Part shown: positions 26,605 to 34,198 of the stretch, piece after piece
Layout of the letters: every line of letters starts with the position of its first letter
How positions within the stretch are numbered: the first letter of the stretch is position 1
Assembly (NCBI GenBank): GCA_958295515.1
Contig: CATQGW010000005.1
Coordinates: 1-64,000 of the forward strand
DNA length: 64,000 nt
Reading direction: 5' to 3'
From: an uncultured Dehalococcoidia bacterium
Lineage (GTDB): Bacteria > Chloroflexota > Dehalococcoidia > Bin125
Translations under genes and position numbers: made by a program
The notes under the pieces: model-generated
The model's input: only the letters and a program-made list of their open reading frames with translations
Told to the model about the DNA's origin: nothing
Database searches by the model: none

Positions 26605-26982
26605 TCATGGGGCGGGCTGGCCGACGGCGAAGGCGCAGACCATGTCGCGCTCGTGGGTGAGGCTGATTTCGATGCGTTCGAGGCCGAGTTGGTGAGAGCG
26701 TTGGTGTGCGTTGCCGTGGAGGATGACGATGGGCTTGCCGCGTGCGTTGGCGAGGATTTCGATTTCGCGCCAGCGGACGCCGCGGACGCCGGTGCCGAGG
26801 GCTTTCATGACGGCTTCTTTGCCGGCGAAGCGTGCGGCGAGTTCGGGTACGCGGTCGCCGCAGTAGTCGATTTCGCGCTCGGTGTAGATGCGTTGGAGGA
26901 AGCGTTCGCGATGTCGTTCGAGGACGCGGCGGAAGCGTCGGAGGAGGAGGAGGTCGACGCCGCAGGTGAGGTCGTTGGGCAT
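26605..26982 (-). CDS. acpS: Holo-[acyl-carrier-protein] synthase
   Basis: ATG 26982, 125 residues, the usual AcpS size. CGVDLLLLRRF at the N-terminus holds the Mg-binding Asp, and ARFAGKEAVMKALG the second conserved acidic-Lys motif; SLTHERDMVCAFAV closes the fold. It transfers phosphopantetheine from CoA to ACP in the cytoplasm. Co-directional with nnr (10-bp gap). Confidence 0.93.
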   Translation of the reverse strand: MPNDLTCGVDLLLLRRFRRVLERHRERFLQRIYTEREIDYCGDRVPELAARFAGKEAVMKALGTGVRGVRWREIEILANARGKPIVILHGNAHQRSHQLGLERIEISLTHERDMVCAFAVGQPAP

Positions 26983-27107
26983 GGGGAGAGGGTAGCAGCG
27001 GGGTTGGGGGGGATGGGATGGGGGAACTGCCGCTCGGGGGCGGGAATAACGGAATTTGGGGGTGGGTGCGACGGGGGGTGTGGGGGTGGCTTGGAGGGGG
27101 GTGGGGG

Positions 27108-27920
27108 TTAGAAGCCTTGGAAGTTGGGTTCGCGTTTTTCGGCGAAGGCTCTGGGGCCTTCTTTGGCGTCTTCGGTGGAGCGGGCGATGACCATGGCGTG
27201 GTCGGCCATTTCGAGGGCTTCGTGGAGGCCGGTGACGGCGGAGCGGTAGGCGAGGCGCTTGATGAGCTGGACGGAGACGGCGGGCATGCGGGAGATTTCG
27301 TTGGCGAATTCGAGGGTTTGGTCCATCAGCTCTTCGGCGGGGGTGACGCGGGTGACGTAGCCCATCTGGAGGGCTTCTTCGGCGTTGAAGATGCGTCCGG
27401 TCCACATGAGTTCGAGGGCTTTGGACATGCCGACGATGCGGGGCAGGTAGTAGGCGCCGCCGTCGCCGGGGATCAGCGCCATGCGGACGTAGGCCATGCC
27501 GAATTTGGCGCGGTCGGAGGCGAAGCGGAGGTCGGCCATGGAGGCCATGTCCATGCCGGCGCCGACGGCGGCGCCGTTGACGGCGGCGATGTAGGGCTTT
27601 TCCATGTTGAAGAGAGCGCGGGGGACGCGCTGGACGGAGTTGCGCAGGCTGTTGCGGTTGGCGGCGGGCGCGTTGGGGTCGCCGCCGAGGACATCGGCGC
27701 CGGCGCGCTCGCGGCTGACGTCGGCGCCGGAGCAGAAGCCGCGACCGGCGCCGGTGACGATCACGGCACGCACGCCCTGGTCCTGGCTGGCGCGGGTGAT
27801 GCTCTGCTGCCAGAGGTCGAGCATTTCGTTGCTGAAGGCGTTGAGCTTTTCGGGGCGGTTGAGGGTGATGGTGGCCACGTGGCCCTGTACGTCGTAGATG
27901 ACCGGTGCGTCGTCGCTCAT
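27108..27920 (-). CDS. Enoyl-CoA hydratase/isomerase family protein
   Basis: ATG 27920, 270 residues. Crotonase-fold signature: ATITLNRPEKLNAFS, oxyanion-hole GRGFCSGADVS and NGAAVGAGMDMASMADLRFAS. The position normally held by the first catalytic Glu is within AVGAGMDMA, and the second region reads ALIPGDGGAYYLPR. This fits a hydratase or isomerase acting on an acyl-CoA, not one whose substrate can be named. It follows an SDR gene by 41 bp on the same strand, so both may serve one acid-degradation route. Confidence 0.88.
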   Translation of the reverse strand: MSDDAPVIYDVQGHVATITLNRPEKLNAFSNEMLDLWQQSITRASQDQGVRAVIVTGAGRGFCSGADVSRERAGADVLGGDPNAPAANRNSLRNSVQRVPRALFNMEKPYIAAVNGAAVGAGMDMASMADLRFASDRAKFGMAYVRMALIPGDGGAYYLPRIVGMSKALELMWTGRIFNAEEALQMGYVTRVTPAEELMDQTLEFANEISRMPAVSVQLIKRLAYRSAVTGLHEALEMADHAMVIARSTEDAKEGPRAFAEKREPNFQGF

Positions 27921-27961
27921 GGGGGTTGCCTTTCCTGCGGTTGGGGTTGCGGGGTGTGTGG

Positions 27962-28753
27962 TCAGTTCATGCGGATGCCGCCGTCGACGTTGAGCGACTG
28001 GCCGGTGATGTTCCTGGCGTCGTCGGAGGCGAAGAATACGGCGGCTTTGCCGATGTCTTCGGGGGTCTGTTCGCGTCCGAGCGGACAGCCGGCGGCGAGC
28101 ATGGCCTCGAAGCGTTGGCGGCGGTCGATCAGTTCGTCGGCCTCGTCGCCGATCAGCATGCCTTCGAGCTTGCGCCACATATCGGTCCAGAGCAGGCCGG
28201 GGCAGATGGCGTTGACGTTGATGTTGTGCGGGCCGAGCTCGGCGGCGAAGGATTGGGTGATGCTGATCGCGCCGGACTTGGAGGCGGAGTAGGAGGCGAT
28301 TACGCCGCCCTGGCGTCCGGCGATGGAGGCGATGTTGACGATTTTGCCGCCGCCGTTCTCGATGAAGTGGGGCGCGAGCGCCGAGCTGACTTTCCAGATC
28401 GCCTTGAGGTTGACCTCGAAGCAGCGGTCCCAGTCGTCCTCATCCTCGTCCTGGCTGAGGTGGTTGGGGGCGACGCCGGCGTTGTTGACGAGGATGTCGA
28501 TCCGCTGCATCATCGCGAGCGCGTTGTCGAGTTCGGCGGTGATCGAGTCGGCGCTGGTGACATCCATCGGGACGGCCATGGCGGTGACCTGGTAGCGGTT
28601 CTGGAGTTCGCCGGCGGTGCGGGTGGCTTCGTCGATCAGCAGGTCGGCGATGATCAGGTCTGCGCCTTCTTTGGCGAATTCGGTGGCGATGCCGCGACCG
28701 ATGCCTCTGGCGGCGCCGGTGATCAGGGCGGTTTTGTCGTCGAGGCGTCCCAT
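27962..28753 (-). CDS. Short-chain dehydrogenase/reductase
   Basis: ATG 28753, 263 residues. Classical SDR: TGAARGIGRG for the dinucleotide, NNAG in ILVNNAGVAP, catalytic Ser in NIASIAG, and YSASK. The acid after the second beta strand (IIADLLIDE) favours NAD(H). The C-terminus NVDGGIRMN is typical. It is grouped with an enoyl-CoA hydratase downstream and an MFS transporter upstream, so a hydroxy-acyl or alcohol substrate is plausible but unproven. Confidence 0.9.
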   Translation of the reverse strand: MGRLDDKTALITGAARGIGRGIATEFAKEGADLIIADLLIDEATRTAGELQNRYQVTAMAVPMDVTSADSITAELDNALAMMQRIDILVNNAGVAPNHLSQDEDEDDWDRCFEVNLKAIWKVSSALAPHFIENGGGKIVNIASIAGRQGGVIASYSASKSGAISITQSFAAELGPHNINVNAICPGLLWTDMWRKLEGMLIGDEADELIDRRQRFEAMLAAGCPLGREQTPEDIGKAAVFFASDDARNITGQSLNVDGGIRMN

Positions 28754-28796
28754 GGGCTCTCTCCCGCGTTGCGCGTTGGCGTGCGCCGGCTGTTGC

Positions 28797-30050
28797 TCAG
28801 GGTAGCGGTTGGGCGGCTGTGGGCTTGCGGCGGAAGCGGGCGAGGGAGATGAGCAGCAGCACGGCGACGAAGTTGACGGCGGCGACGGCGGCGAGGACAG
28901 GTTGGTAGTTGTCGTTGAGGGCGTCGAGCAGGAGCCCGGCGGCGAAGGGTCCGACGGCGAGGGCGATGTTGCCGACGGCGGTTTGGAGTGCCATCAGGGT
29001 GCCGAGCCGTCGGAGGCCGAAGATGTCGGAGGCGATGAGTCCCTGGAGGGGCATCGTTTGACCCCAGACGAGGCCAGCGATGACGGCGGAGAGGTAGATC
29101 CAGACGAGCGGTCCGGCGGCGAGCAGGGCGAGGGTGCCGAGCAGCATGACGGCGTAGCCGACGCCGAGGGCTGGTCGGAGGCCGAGCAGTGCGGCCATGG
29201 GGCCGATGAGGGCGCGTCCGGGGATGGAGAGGAAGCCGCGCAGGCCGGTGAGGTAGCCGCCGGCGGTGAGGGAGAGTCCAGCGGCGGTGGCAGCGGGGAC
29301 GAAGTGGTTGAGCAGCGCGCCGAGTGCGAGCGAGGAGACGGCGACCATGGCGAGCATGACGAGTACTTCGGGGGAGTGCAGGGCGTCGCGCACGTTGTTG
29401 AAGCCGGTTGGGGGGCGTTGGGCGCGGGTGTGGGAGGATGTGGTGGCGGCGGGCAGGGGCGGCAGGCGGCGCACGGTGAGCAGGGCGGGGATGACGAGGA
29501 CGGCGGCGAGGGCGAGGAGGATGCGGACGGCCCAGCGCCAGCCGAGTTCGTCGGTCAGCAGGCCGGTGAGGGGGAGGAAGACGACGGAGGAGAATCCGCC
29601 GGTGGTGACGAGCACGGTCATGGCGGCGGTTTGGCGCTCGGGGTAGAGGCGGGCGGTGATGGGCATGGAGACGTTGTAGAAGAGTCCGGCGATGGTGATT
29701 GCGCCGCCGAGGGTCCAGAGGGGGATGAAGAGTTCGACGCGGTCGGCGAAGGAGGCGGCGGCGAGCAGGGCGGTGCCGGCGATCAGTCCGACGAGCAGGA
29801 CGGGGCGGGGGCCGATGGAATCGAGTACGCGGCCGGAGATGATGCTGGCGGCCGCGCCGAGCAGGTAGGAGCCCATGAAGGCGGCGTTGGTGGCGCCGGA
29901 GGACCAGCCTTCGTCGTCCTGGATGGGGCCGACGATGATGCCGAAGCCGTAGAGGACGAGTCCGTAGGAGCCGATGGTGAGGATGCCGAGGAGGAGGGCG
30001 GGCCGCCAGTCGCGGAGCCAGTCGATCAGGCGGGTGGAGCGGGATGGCAT
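28797..30050 (-). CDS. Major facilitator superfamily transporter
   Basis: ATG 30050, 417 residues, about 12 hydrophobic helices. LSGLLTDELGWRWAVRI-like and PERQTAAMTVLVTTGGFSS segments, with the loop-2 motif ISGRVLDSIGPRP, match MFS monocarboxylate/oxalate-type carriers of the plasma membrane. The second half has the related GRALIGPMAALLG loop. The downstream SDR and hydratase suggest uptake of a carboxylate, which is inference. Confidence 0.88.
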   Translation of the reverse strand: MPSRSTRLIDWLRDWRPALLLGILTIGSYGLVLYGFGIIVGPIQDDEGWSSGATNAAFMGSYLLGAAASIISGRVLDSIGPRPVLLVGLIAGTALLAAASFADRVELFIPLWTLGGAITIAGLFYNVSMPITARLYPERQTAAMTVLVTTGGFSSVVFLPLTGLLTDELGWRWAVRILLALAAVLVIPALLTVRRLPPLPAATTSSHTRAQRPPTGFNNVRDALHSPEVLVMLAMVAVSSLALGALLNHFVPAATAAGLSLTAGGYLTGLRGFLSIPGRALIGPMAALLGLRPALGVGYAVMLLGTLALLAAGPLVWIYLSAVIAGLVWGQTMPLQGLIASDIFGLRRLGTLMALQTAVGNIALAVGPFAAGLLLDALNDNYQPVLAAVAAVNFVAVLLLISLARFRRKPTAAQPLP

Positions 30051-30095
30051 TGGGAGAGGCTAGGTGGCGGGGGTGGGAGGCTGCGCGCGGCTGTG

Positions 30096-30140
30096 GTGCT
30101 GGTCACGGCGGGATACCCGCGGCAAGCGCGGGTATGACGG
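30096..30140. repeat. Dispersed palindrome element
   Basis: GTGCTGGTCACGGCGGG leads into the ATACCCGCG-GCAAG-CGCGGGTAT palindrome (30113-30135) and TGACGGAA; the same unit is at 21427 and 45261. The remaining intergenic bases to 30226 contain partial GCGGGTGTGACGG copies. It lies between the divergent MFS and PTPS-like genes. Confidence 0.8.
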
Positions 30141-30226
30141 AATTGGCAAGCGCTGGTGTGACGGATGGGGGCGCGGGTGTGACGGGGTGGGAGTGGGAAT
30201 GGCGGGGGTGGGAGTAGGCTGGGGGT

Positions 30227-30709
30227 ATGTCGCATTGGGTGACGGTGGAACGGCAGCGGCTGCGGTTTGCGGCGGGGCATTTTGCGACCTTTGCGGATGA
30301 GCTGGAGCCGATTCATGGGCACAACTACGACGTGATGGTGGAGGTGCGCGGGGGGTTGACGGAGGAGTCGTGGGTGATTGATTTCTCGCTGCTGAAGCGG
30401 TTGACGCGGGAGGTTTGCGAGGGGCTGGATCACAAGTTTTTGCTGCAGATGGAGTCGCGCGTGCTCTCGATTCGGGATGAGGGGACGCATTTCGAGGTGC
30501 AGTACAAGGGCGAGCCGTCGTATCGGCTGCCGAAGCGGGATGTGGCGGCGCTGCCGATTGACAACACGACGGCGGAGCGGCTGGCGGAGTACATCGCGGG
30601 GCGGTTGGCGGAGCGGTTGGGGTCGGCGGGTCCGGGCGGGCTGGCGGCGCTGCGGGTGGGGGTGGAGGAGATGCCGGGGCAGGCCGGCTGGTTTGAGCGG
30701 GCGCTGTGA
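30227..30709 (+). CDS. 6-pyruvoyl-tetrahydropterin synthase / QueD-like protein
   Basis: ATG 30227, 160 residues. Zinc histidines are seen in FAAGHFA and IHGHNYDV, and LDHKFL is the conserved DH motif. The sequence where many relatives have the catalytic Cys reads FADELEPIHGHNY, so Cys is absent and Glu is available, as in the Cys-less PTPS-III-type enzymes. An insertion of about 20 residues (TGHFEVQYKG-like; here THFEVQYKGEPSYRLPKRD) follows the DH motif. The product would be a pterin or a queuosine precursor. It overlaps the next gene by 4 nt (GTGA), so translation is coupled. Confidence 0.8.
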   Translation: MSHWVTVERQRLRFAAGHFATFADELEPIHGHNYDVMVEVRGGLTEESWVIDFSLLKRLTREVCEGLDHKFLLQMESRVLSIRDEGTHFEVQYKGEPSYRLPKRDVAALPIDNTTAERLAEYIAGRLAERLGSAGPGGLAALRVGVEEMPGQAGWFERAL

Positions 30710-31272
30710 CGGCGCGGGTGTTGGTGATCTACGACTCGCGCGGGGTGGTCGCGGAGTTGGCGGCAGCGGTAGTGGAGGGGGCGGCTTCGGCGGCGGGCGT
30801 GGAGGTGTGGGATCGGCCGGTGGACGAGGCGCGGAAGGAGGAGTTGCTGGTCTGCGACGCGCTGATTCTGGGCTCGCCGAACTGGACGGGGATTACGGGT
30901 AAGCTGAAGCACTGGATGGACTACACGGGCGATCTGTGGGAAAGCGGGGAGCTGGCGGGCAAGGTGGGTGCGTGCTTTACGGCGGGTTGGTCGCGCTCGG
31001 CGGGGACGGAGGCGACGCTGTTGCAGTTGTTTCACCTGCTGATTGGTCACGGGATGGTGTTTGTGGGGCTGCCGTGGTCGGAAGCGATGCGGGAGTCGGG
31101 CTCGTACTATGGGGCGACGGCCTACGGTCATGCGACAGATCTGGACCGCGCGCAGGCGCGCCGGCTGGGTCGTCGGGCGGCCGAGTTCGCAGCGCGTTTG
31201 CAACGAACGCGCGAGGATGATCCGGAGAGCGGCGAGAGACACGGGGAATGGGGAGTTGGCCAGCATGAGTGA
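30706..31272 (+). CDS. Flavodoxin-fold NAD(P)H oxidoreductase-like protein
   Basis: GTG start at 30706 overlapping the previous stop; 188 residues. VLVIYDSRGVVAELA is the FMN phosphate loop, ALILGSPNWTGITGKLKHWMDY the second FMN segment, and TAGWSRSAGTEATLLQL the third, as in WrbA/flavodoxin-type reductases. The C-terminal 25 residues are charged and non-conserved. The last 8 bp overlap the NYN gene. Pairing with a pterin-synthase-like gene suggests redox work on a pterin, but only the order of genes supports it. Confidence 0.85.
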   Translation: MTARVLVIYDSRGVVAELAAAVVEGAASAAGVEVWDRPVDEARKEELLVCDALILGSPNWTGITGKLKHWMDYTGDLWESGELAGKVGACFTAGWSRSAGTEATLLQLFHLLIGHGMVFVGLPWSEAMRESGSYYGATAYGHATDLDRAQARRLGRRAAEFAARLQRTREDDPESGERHGEWGVGQHE

Positions 31273-32317
31273 CAGGGAACGCGCCGAGACATCGTCCGTC
31301 GAGTGGAGCCGCCTGGCGTTGTTCGTGGACGGCGCGCGGGTCTGGATGGAGGACGTTGAGGATGAGCTGGAGGAGGTGATCGGCAGAGCGGAGCGCGTGG
31401 AGGGTCGCGTCTATCACAACTGGGACTGGCATGGCGGGCGGGCGGCGGACGATCCGCCCTCGCGGCCCAACCAGAATACGGAGCTGTGGGGCGAGTTCTG
31501 CGAGCGGCACGGGCTGGAGCGGGTGGATGCGCCGCAGATCAGCGCGACGGGCATCCAGCTGACGCTGGACGCGATCGACCTGCGCGACGACGTGGATGCG
31601 CTATGCATTCTCTCGGTCTCGCACTCGCTGGCGCCGCTGTGCGAGCGCTTCCGCGCCGCCGGCGTGTATGTCGTGGGGCTGTCGAACTGGCGCTCGAAGG
31701 ATGAGTTCCGCAATGCCTGCGATGAGTTCGTGCAGGTCGACGACCGGCTGATGTCGCAGGCGCGTCGGCACGCGGAGCGTCACCGCGAGGAAGGCTCGGA
31801 CTGGAGCACGCGGGTGGCGGAGCTGTGCCAAAGCTTGCGGTCGGGCGGCAATACCTGGGCGCCGTTGGCGCTGCTGGAAACGTACGTGCAGGAGATTTAT
31901 CCGGAGTTCGATCCGGAGGACGACGGATGCGAGTCGCTGGAGCATTGGATCCGCGAACGCAGCGATCAGTTCGCGGTTCGGGACTGGACGGACCGGCGGA
32001 CCGGCGAGGCGACCTACCAGGTGCGGGCGATTTCGCAGTCGGGAGGGTCGCGGCGGCCGCCGCCGCGGCCGGCGCAGCCGTGGGAGGAGCTGGTGACGCG
32101 GGCGCTGCGCGAGGAACCGCCGGACGAGGACGGCTGGGTGCTGATGACGAAGCTGGGGGCGCGGCTCAAGCTTGTGGATCCCGACTGGGCGCCGCAGCGC
32201 TACGGGGCGGACAAGCTGCTGACGCTGCTGGACCGACGCGAGGAGCTGTTCGAGATTGACGAGGAGCTGCACGACGATGGTGAGCGGGTGCGCCGGCACT
32301 GGGTGCGGCTGGCGTAG
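31265..32317 (+). CDS. NYN-domain (LabA/PIN-like) protein with C-terminal LOTUS/OST-HTH
   Basis: ATG 31265, 350 residues. ALFVDGARVWMED starts the NYN nuclease-like fold with its Asp; DAIDLRDDVDALCILSVSHS and GLSNWRSKDEFRNACDEF give the later acidic motifs. The C-terminal 70 residues (GWVLMTKLGARLKLVDPDW then YGADKLLTLLDRREELFEID) match the OST-HTH/LOTUS winged helix, which binds RNA, often G-rich. NYN-LOTUS fusions are presumed RNases. It is the third gene in an overlapping trio. The central 100 residues show a Pro/Arg linker before LOTUS. Confidence 0.85.
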   Translation: MSDRERAETSSVEWSRLALFVDGARVWMEDVEDELEEVIGRAERVEGRVYHNWDWHGGRAADDPPSRPNQNTELWGEFCERHGLERVDAPQISATGIQLTLDAIDLRDDVDALCILSVSHSLAPLCERFRAAGVYVVGLSNWRSKDEFRNACDEFVQVDDRLMSQARRHAERHREEGSDWSTRVAELCQSLRSGGNTWAPLALLETYVQEIYPEFDPEDDGCESLEHWIRERSDQFAVRDWTDRRTGEATYQVRAISQSGGSRRPPPRPAQPWEELVTRALREEPPDEDGWVLMTKLGARLKLVDPDWAPQRYGADKLLTLLDRREELFEIDEELHDDGERVRRHWVRLA

Positions 32318-32378
32318 GGCGATGCATAGCGAATTCTGAGGCGCTTGAGGCCTGCGAATCGAGACTGAGGAGCATGCG

Positions 32379-33263
32379 ATGACGGACTACGAGAATGTGC
32401 TGGTGGAGATCGATGGGGCGGTGGCGACGATCACGCTCAATCGGCCGGAGAAGTTGAACGCGATTTCGGGCGGGCTGCGGGACGATCTGGAGGCGGCGCT
32501 GCGGGAGTTGAATCCGGGCGACGCGGTGCGGGTGATTCGGCTGAAGGGCGCGGGGCGGGCGTTCTGTGCGGGCTATGACCTGACGCCGGAGCGAGGGGCG
32601 CTGCAGTGGCGTCCGAATCAGCGCACGGGTGAGCAGGCGTGGGAGCTGGGGGAGTCGCGGATTGCGCTGGATCGCGAGGGGCTGCGGGCGAGCGTGGATC
32701 GCTGGCTGTGGATGTGGTCCTACCGCAAGCCGATCATCGCGCAGGTGCATGGCTGGTGCCTGGCCGGGGGCGGGGAGATGATCGGGGCGTGCGACATCGT
32801 GTTTGCGTCGGAGACGGCGCGGTTTGGGCATCCGGCGGGGCGGGCGATTGGGATTCCGCCGACGCTGGGGATGTGGCCGATCAAGATCGGGCTGCTGAAG
32901 ACGAAGGAGCTGCTGTTCAGCGGGGATACGGTGGACGGGATCGAAGCGGAGCGGATTGGGATGATCAACCGGGCGATTCCGGCGGATCAGCTGGACGCGG
33001 AGACGATGGACTATTGCCAGCGGATCGCGAATGTGCCGCTGGATGGTCTGACGGTACACAAGCACAGCGCGAACCGCTGGTTCGAGCTGATGGGGCTGCG
33101 GGTGGCGGCGTCGGAGGGCGCGGATTTCGACGCGATCTGGCACGAGGCGCCGTCGATTGACGAGTTCGCGAAGATTTCGCGGGAGAAGGGTCTGAAGCTG
33201 GCGCTGGAGTGGCGGGACGATCCGTTCGGCGACGGTCGCGGCGCAATTCGGCGGCGCAGCTAG
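32379..33263 (+). CDS. Enoyl-CoA hydratase/isomerase family protein
   Basis: ATG 32379, 294 residues. Crotonase motifs ATITLNRPEKLNAIS, GAGRAFCAGYDLTPE and HGWCLAGGGEMIGACDIVFAS are present; the normal first catalytic Glu position is GGGEMIG (Glu kept), and the second region is RAIGIPPTLGMWP without the usual Glu. A 20-residue insertion between the first two motifs and a longer C-terminus set it apart from the other hydratase at 27.1 kb. Followed 3 bp later by an alpha/beta hydrolase, so the two probably act together on a CoA thioester. Confidence 0.88.
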   Translation: MTDYENVLVEIDGAVATITLNRPEKLNAISGGLRDDLEAALRELNPGDAVRVIRLKGAGRAFCAGYDLTPERGALQWRPNQRTGEQAWELGESRIALDREGLRASVDRWLWMWSYRKPIIAQVHGWCLAGGGEMIGACDIVFASETARFGHPAGRAIGIPPTLGMWPIKIGLLKTKELLFSGDTVDGIEAERIGMINRAIPADQLDAETMDYCQRIANVPLDGLTVHKHSANRWFELMGLRVAASEGADFDAIWHEAPSIDEFAKISREKGLKLALEWRDDPFGDGRGAIRRRS

Positions 33264-33266
33264 GCG

Positions 33267-34157
33267 ATGGCGGGCGCTCAGCCGCGGCCGCTGCCTACGG
33301 CGTCGACGGCGCGGGTGCGCGGGTTTGACCTGCGGGTCTGGGAGTGGGCGGCGCAGGGGGAGCCTGAGGCGACGGTGCTGCTGGTGCATGCGACGGGGTT
33401 TCACTCGCGCACGTGGGATGCGGTGGCGCGGCTGCTGCCGGCGTCGTATCGGGTATTTGCGCTGGATATGCGGGGGCATGGAGCGTCGCAGGATCCGCAG
33501 ACGGCGGAGGCGTGTTCGTGGCGGGAGATGGCGGCGGATGTGGGCGCGTGGCTGGCGCAGCGGGAACTGTACGGGGTGGTCGCGGCGGGGCACTCGATGG
33601 GTGGGGCGGTGTTGGCGCTGACGGCGGCGGCGGAGCCGGAGCGGATTGGCGGTCTGGTGCTGGTGGACGCGGTGATCCCGCAGTTCGAGGATCCGCTCTC
33701 GACGGCGCTGCCGCCGGGCAATCTGGCGGATGCGGCGCGGAAGCGGCGGCGGGTGTGGCCGTCGCCTGCGGCGATGGCGGAGTCGCTGGCGGGTCGCGGT
33801 GCGTTCGTGGGCTGGGCGTCGGGGCTGCTGGAGTCGTATTGCCGCTATGGCCTGACGCCGACGGCGGGCGGAGAGTGGCGGCTATTGTGCGAGCCGCAGG
33901 TGGAGGCGTGGACGTTTGAGCATGCGCCGACGACGAATGCGTGGCCGGAGCTGCCGTCGATTGGGCAGCCGACGGTGGTGATGCGCGCCGGGGCGTCGGG
34001 GCATCCGTCGCCGACGGGGCCTGGGGTGGCGGATGCGATTGGGGATGCGGTGGAGGTGCGGGTGGAGGATTCGGATCACTTCATCCCGATGCGGCGTCCG
34101 GATGCGGTGGCGCGGGAGATTGCGGGGGTGAGTGCGAGGCGAACGGCTCCGCTGTGA
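33267..34157 (+). CDS. Alpha/beta hydrolase
   Basis: ATG 33267, 296 residues. Nucleophile elbow GHSMGG (Ser), HATGFHSRTW oxyanion region, ALDMRGHGAS, and a late DSDHFIPM supplying the His; the acid is probably in the GRGAFVGWAS or VMRAGASG stretch. It has no signal peptide. The gene follows the enoyl-CoA hydratase by 3 bp. It could be an esterase, a thioesterase or a lactonase; the sequence alone does not decide. Confidence 0.85.
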   Translation: MAGAQPRPLPTASTARVRGFDLRVWEWAAQGEPEATVLLVHATGFHSRTWDAVARLLPASYRVFALDMRGHGASQDPQTAEACSWREMAADVGAWLAQRELYGVVAAGHSMGGAVLALTAAAEPERIGGLVLVDAVIPQFEDPLSTALPPGNLADAARKRRRVWPSPAAMAESLAGRGAFVGWASGLLESYCRYGLTPTAGGEWRLLCEPQVEAWTFEHAPTTNAWPELPSIGQPTVVMRAGASGHPSPTGPGVADAIGDAVEVRVEDSDHFIPMRRPDAVAREIAGVSARRTAPL

Positions 34158-34198
34158 CGCGCTTGCCCCGCAACCGCTGATTGCCTATCTTGCGCCGC

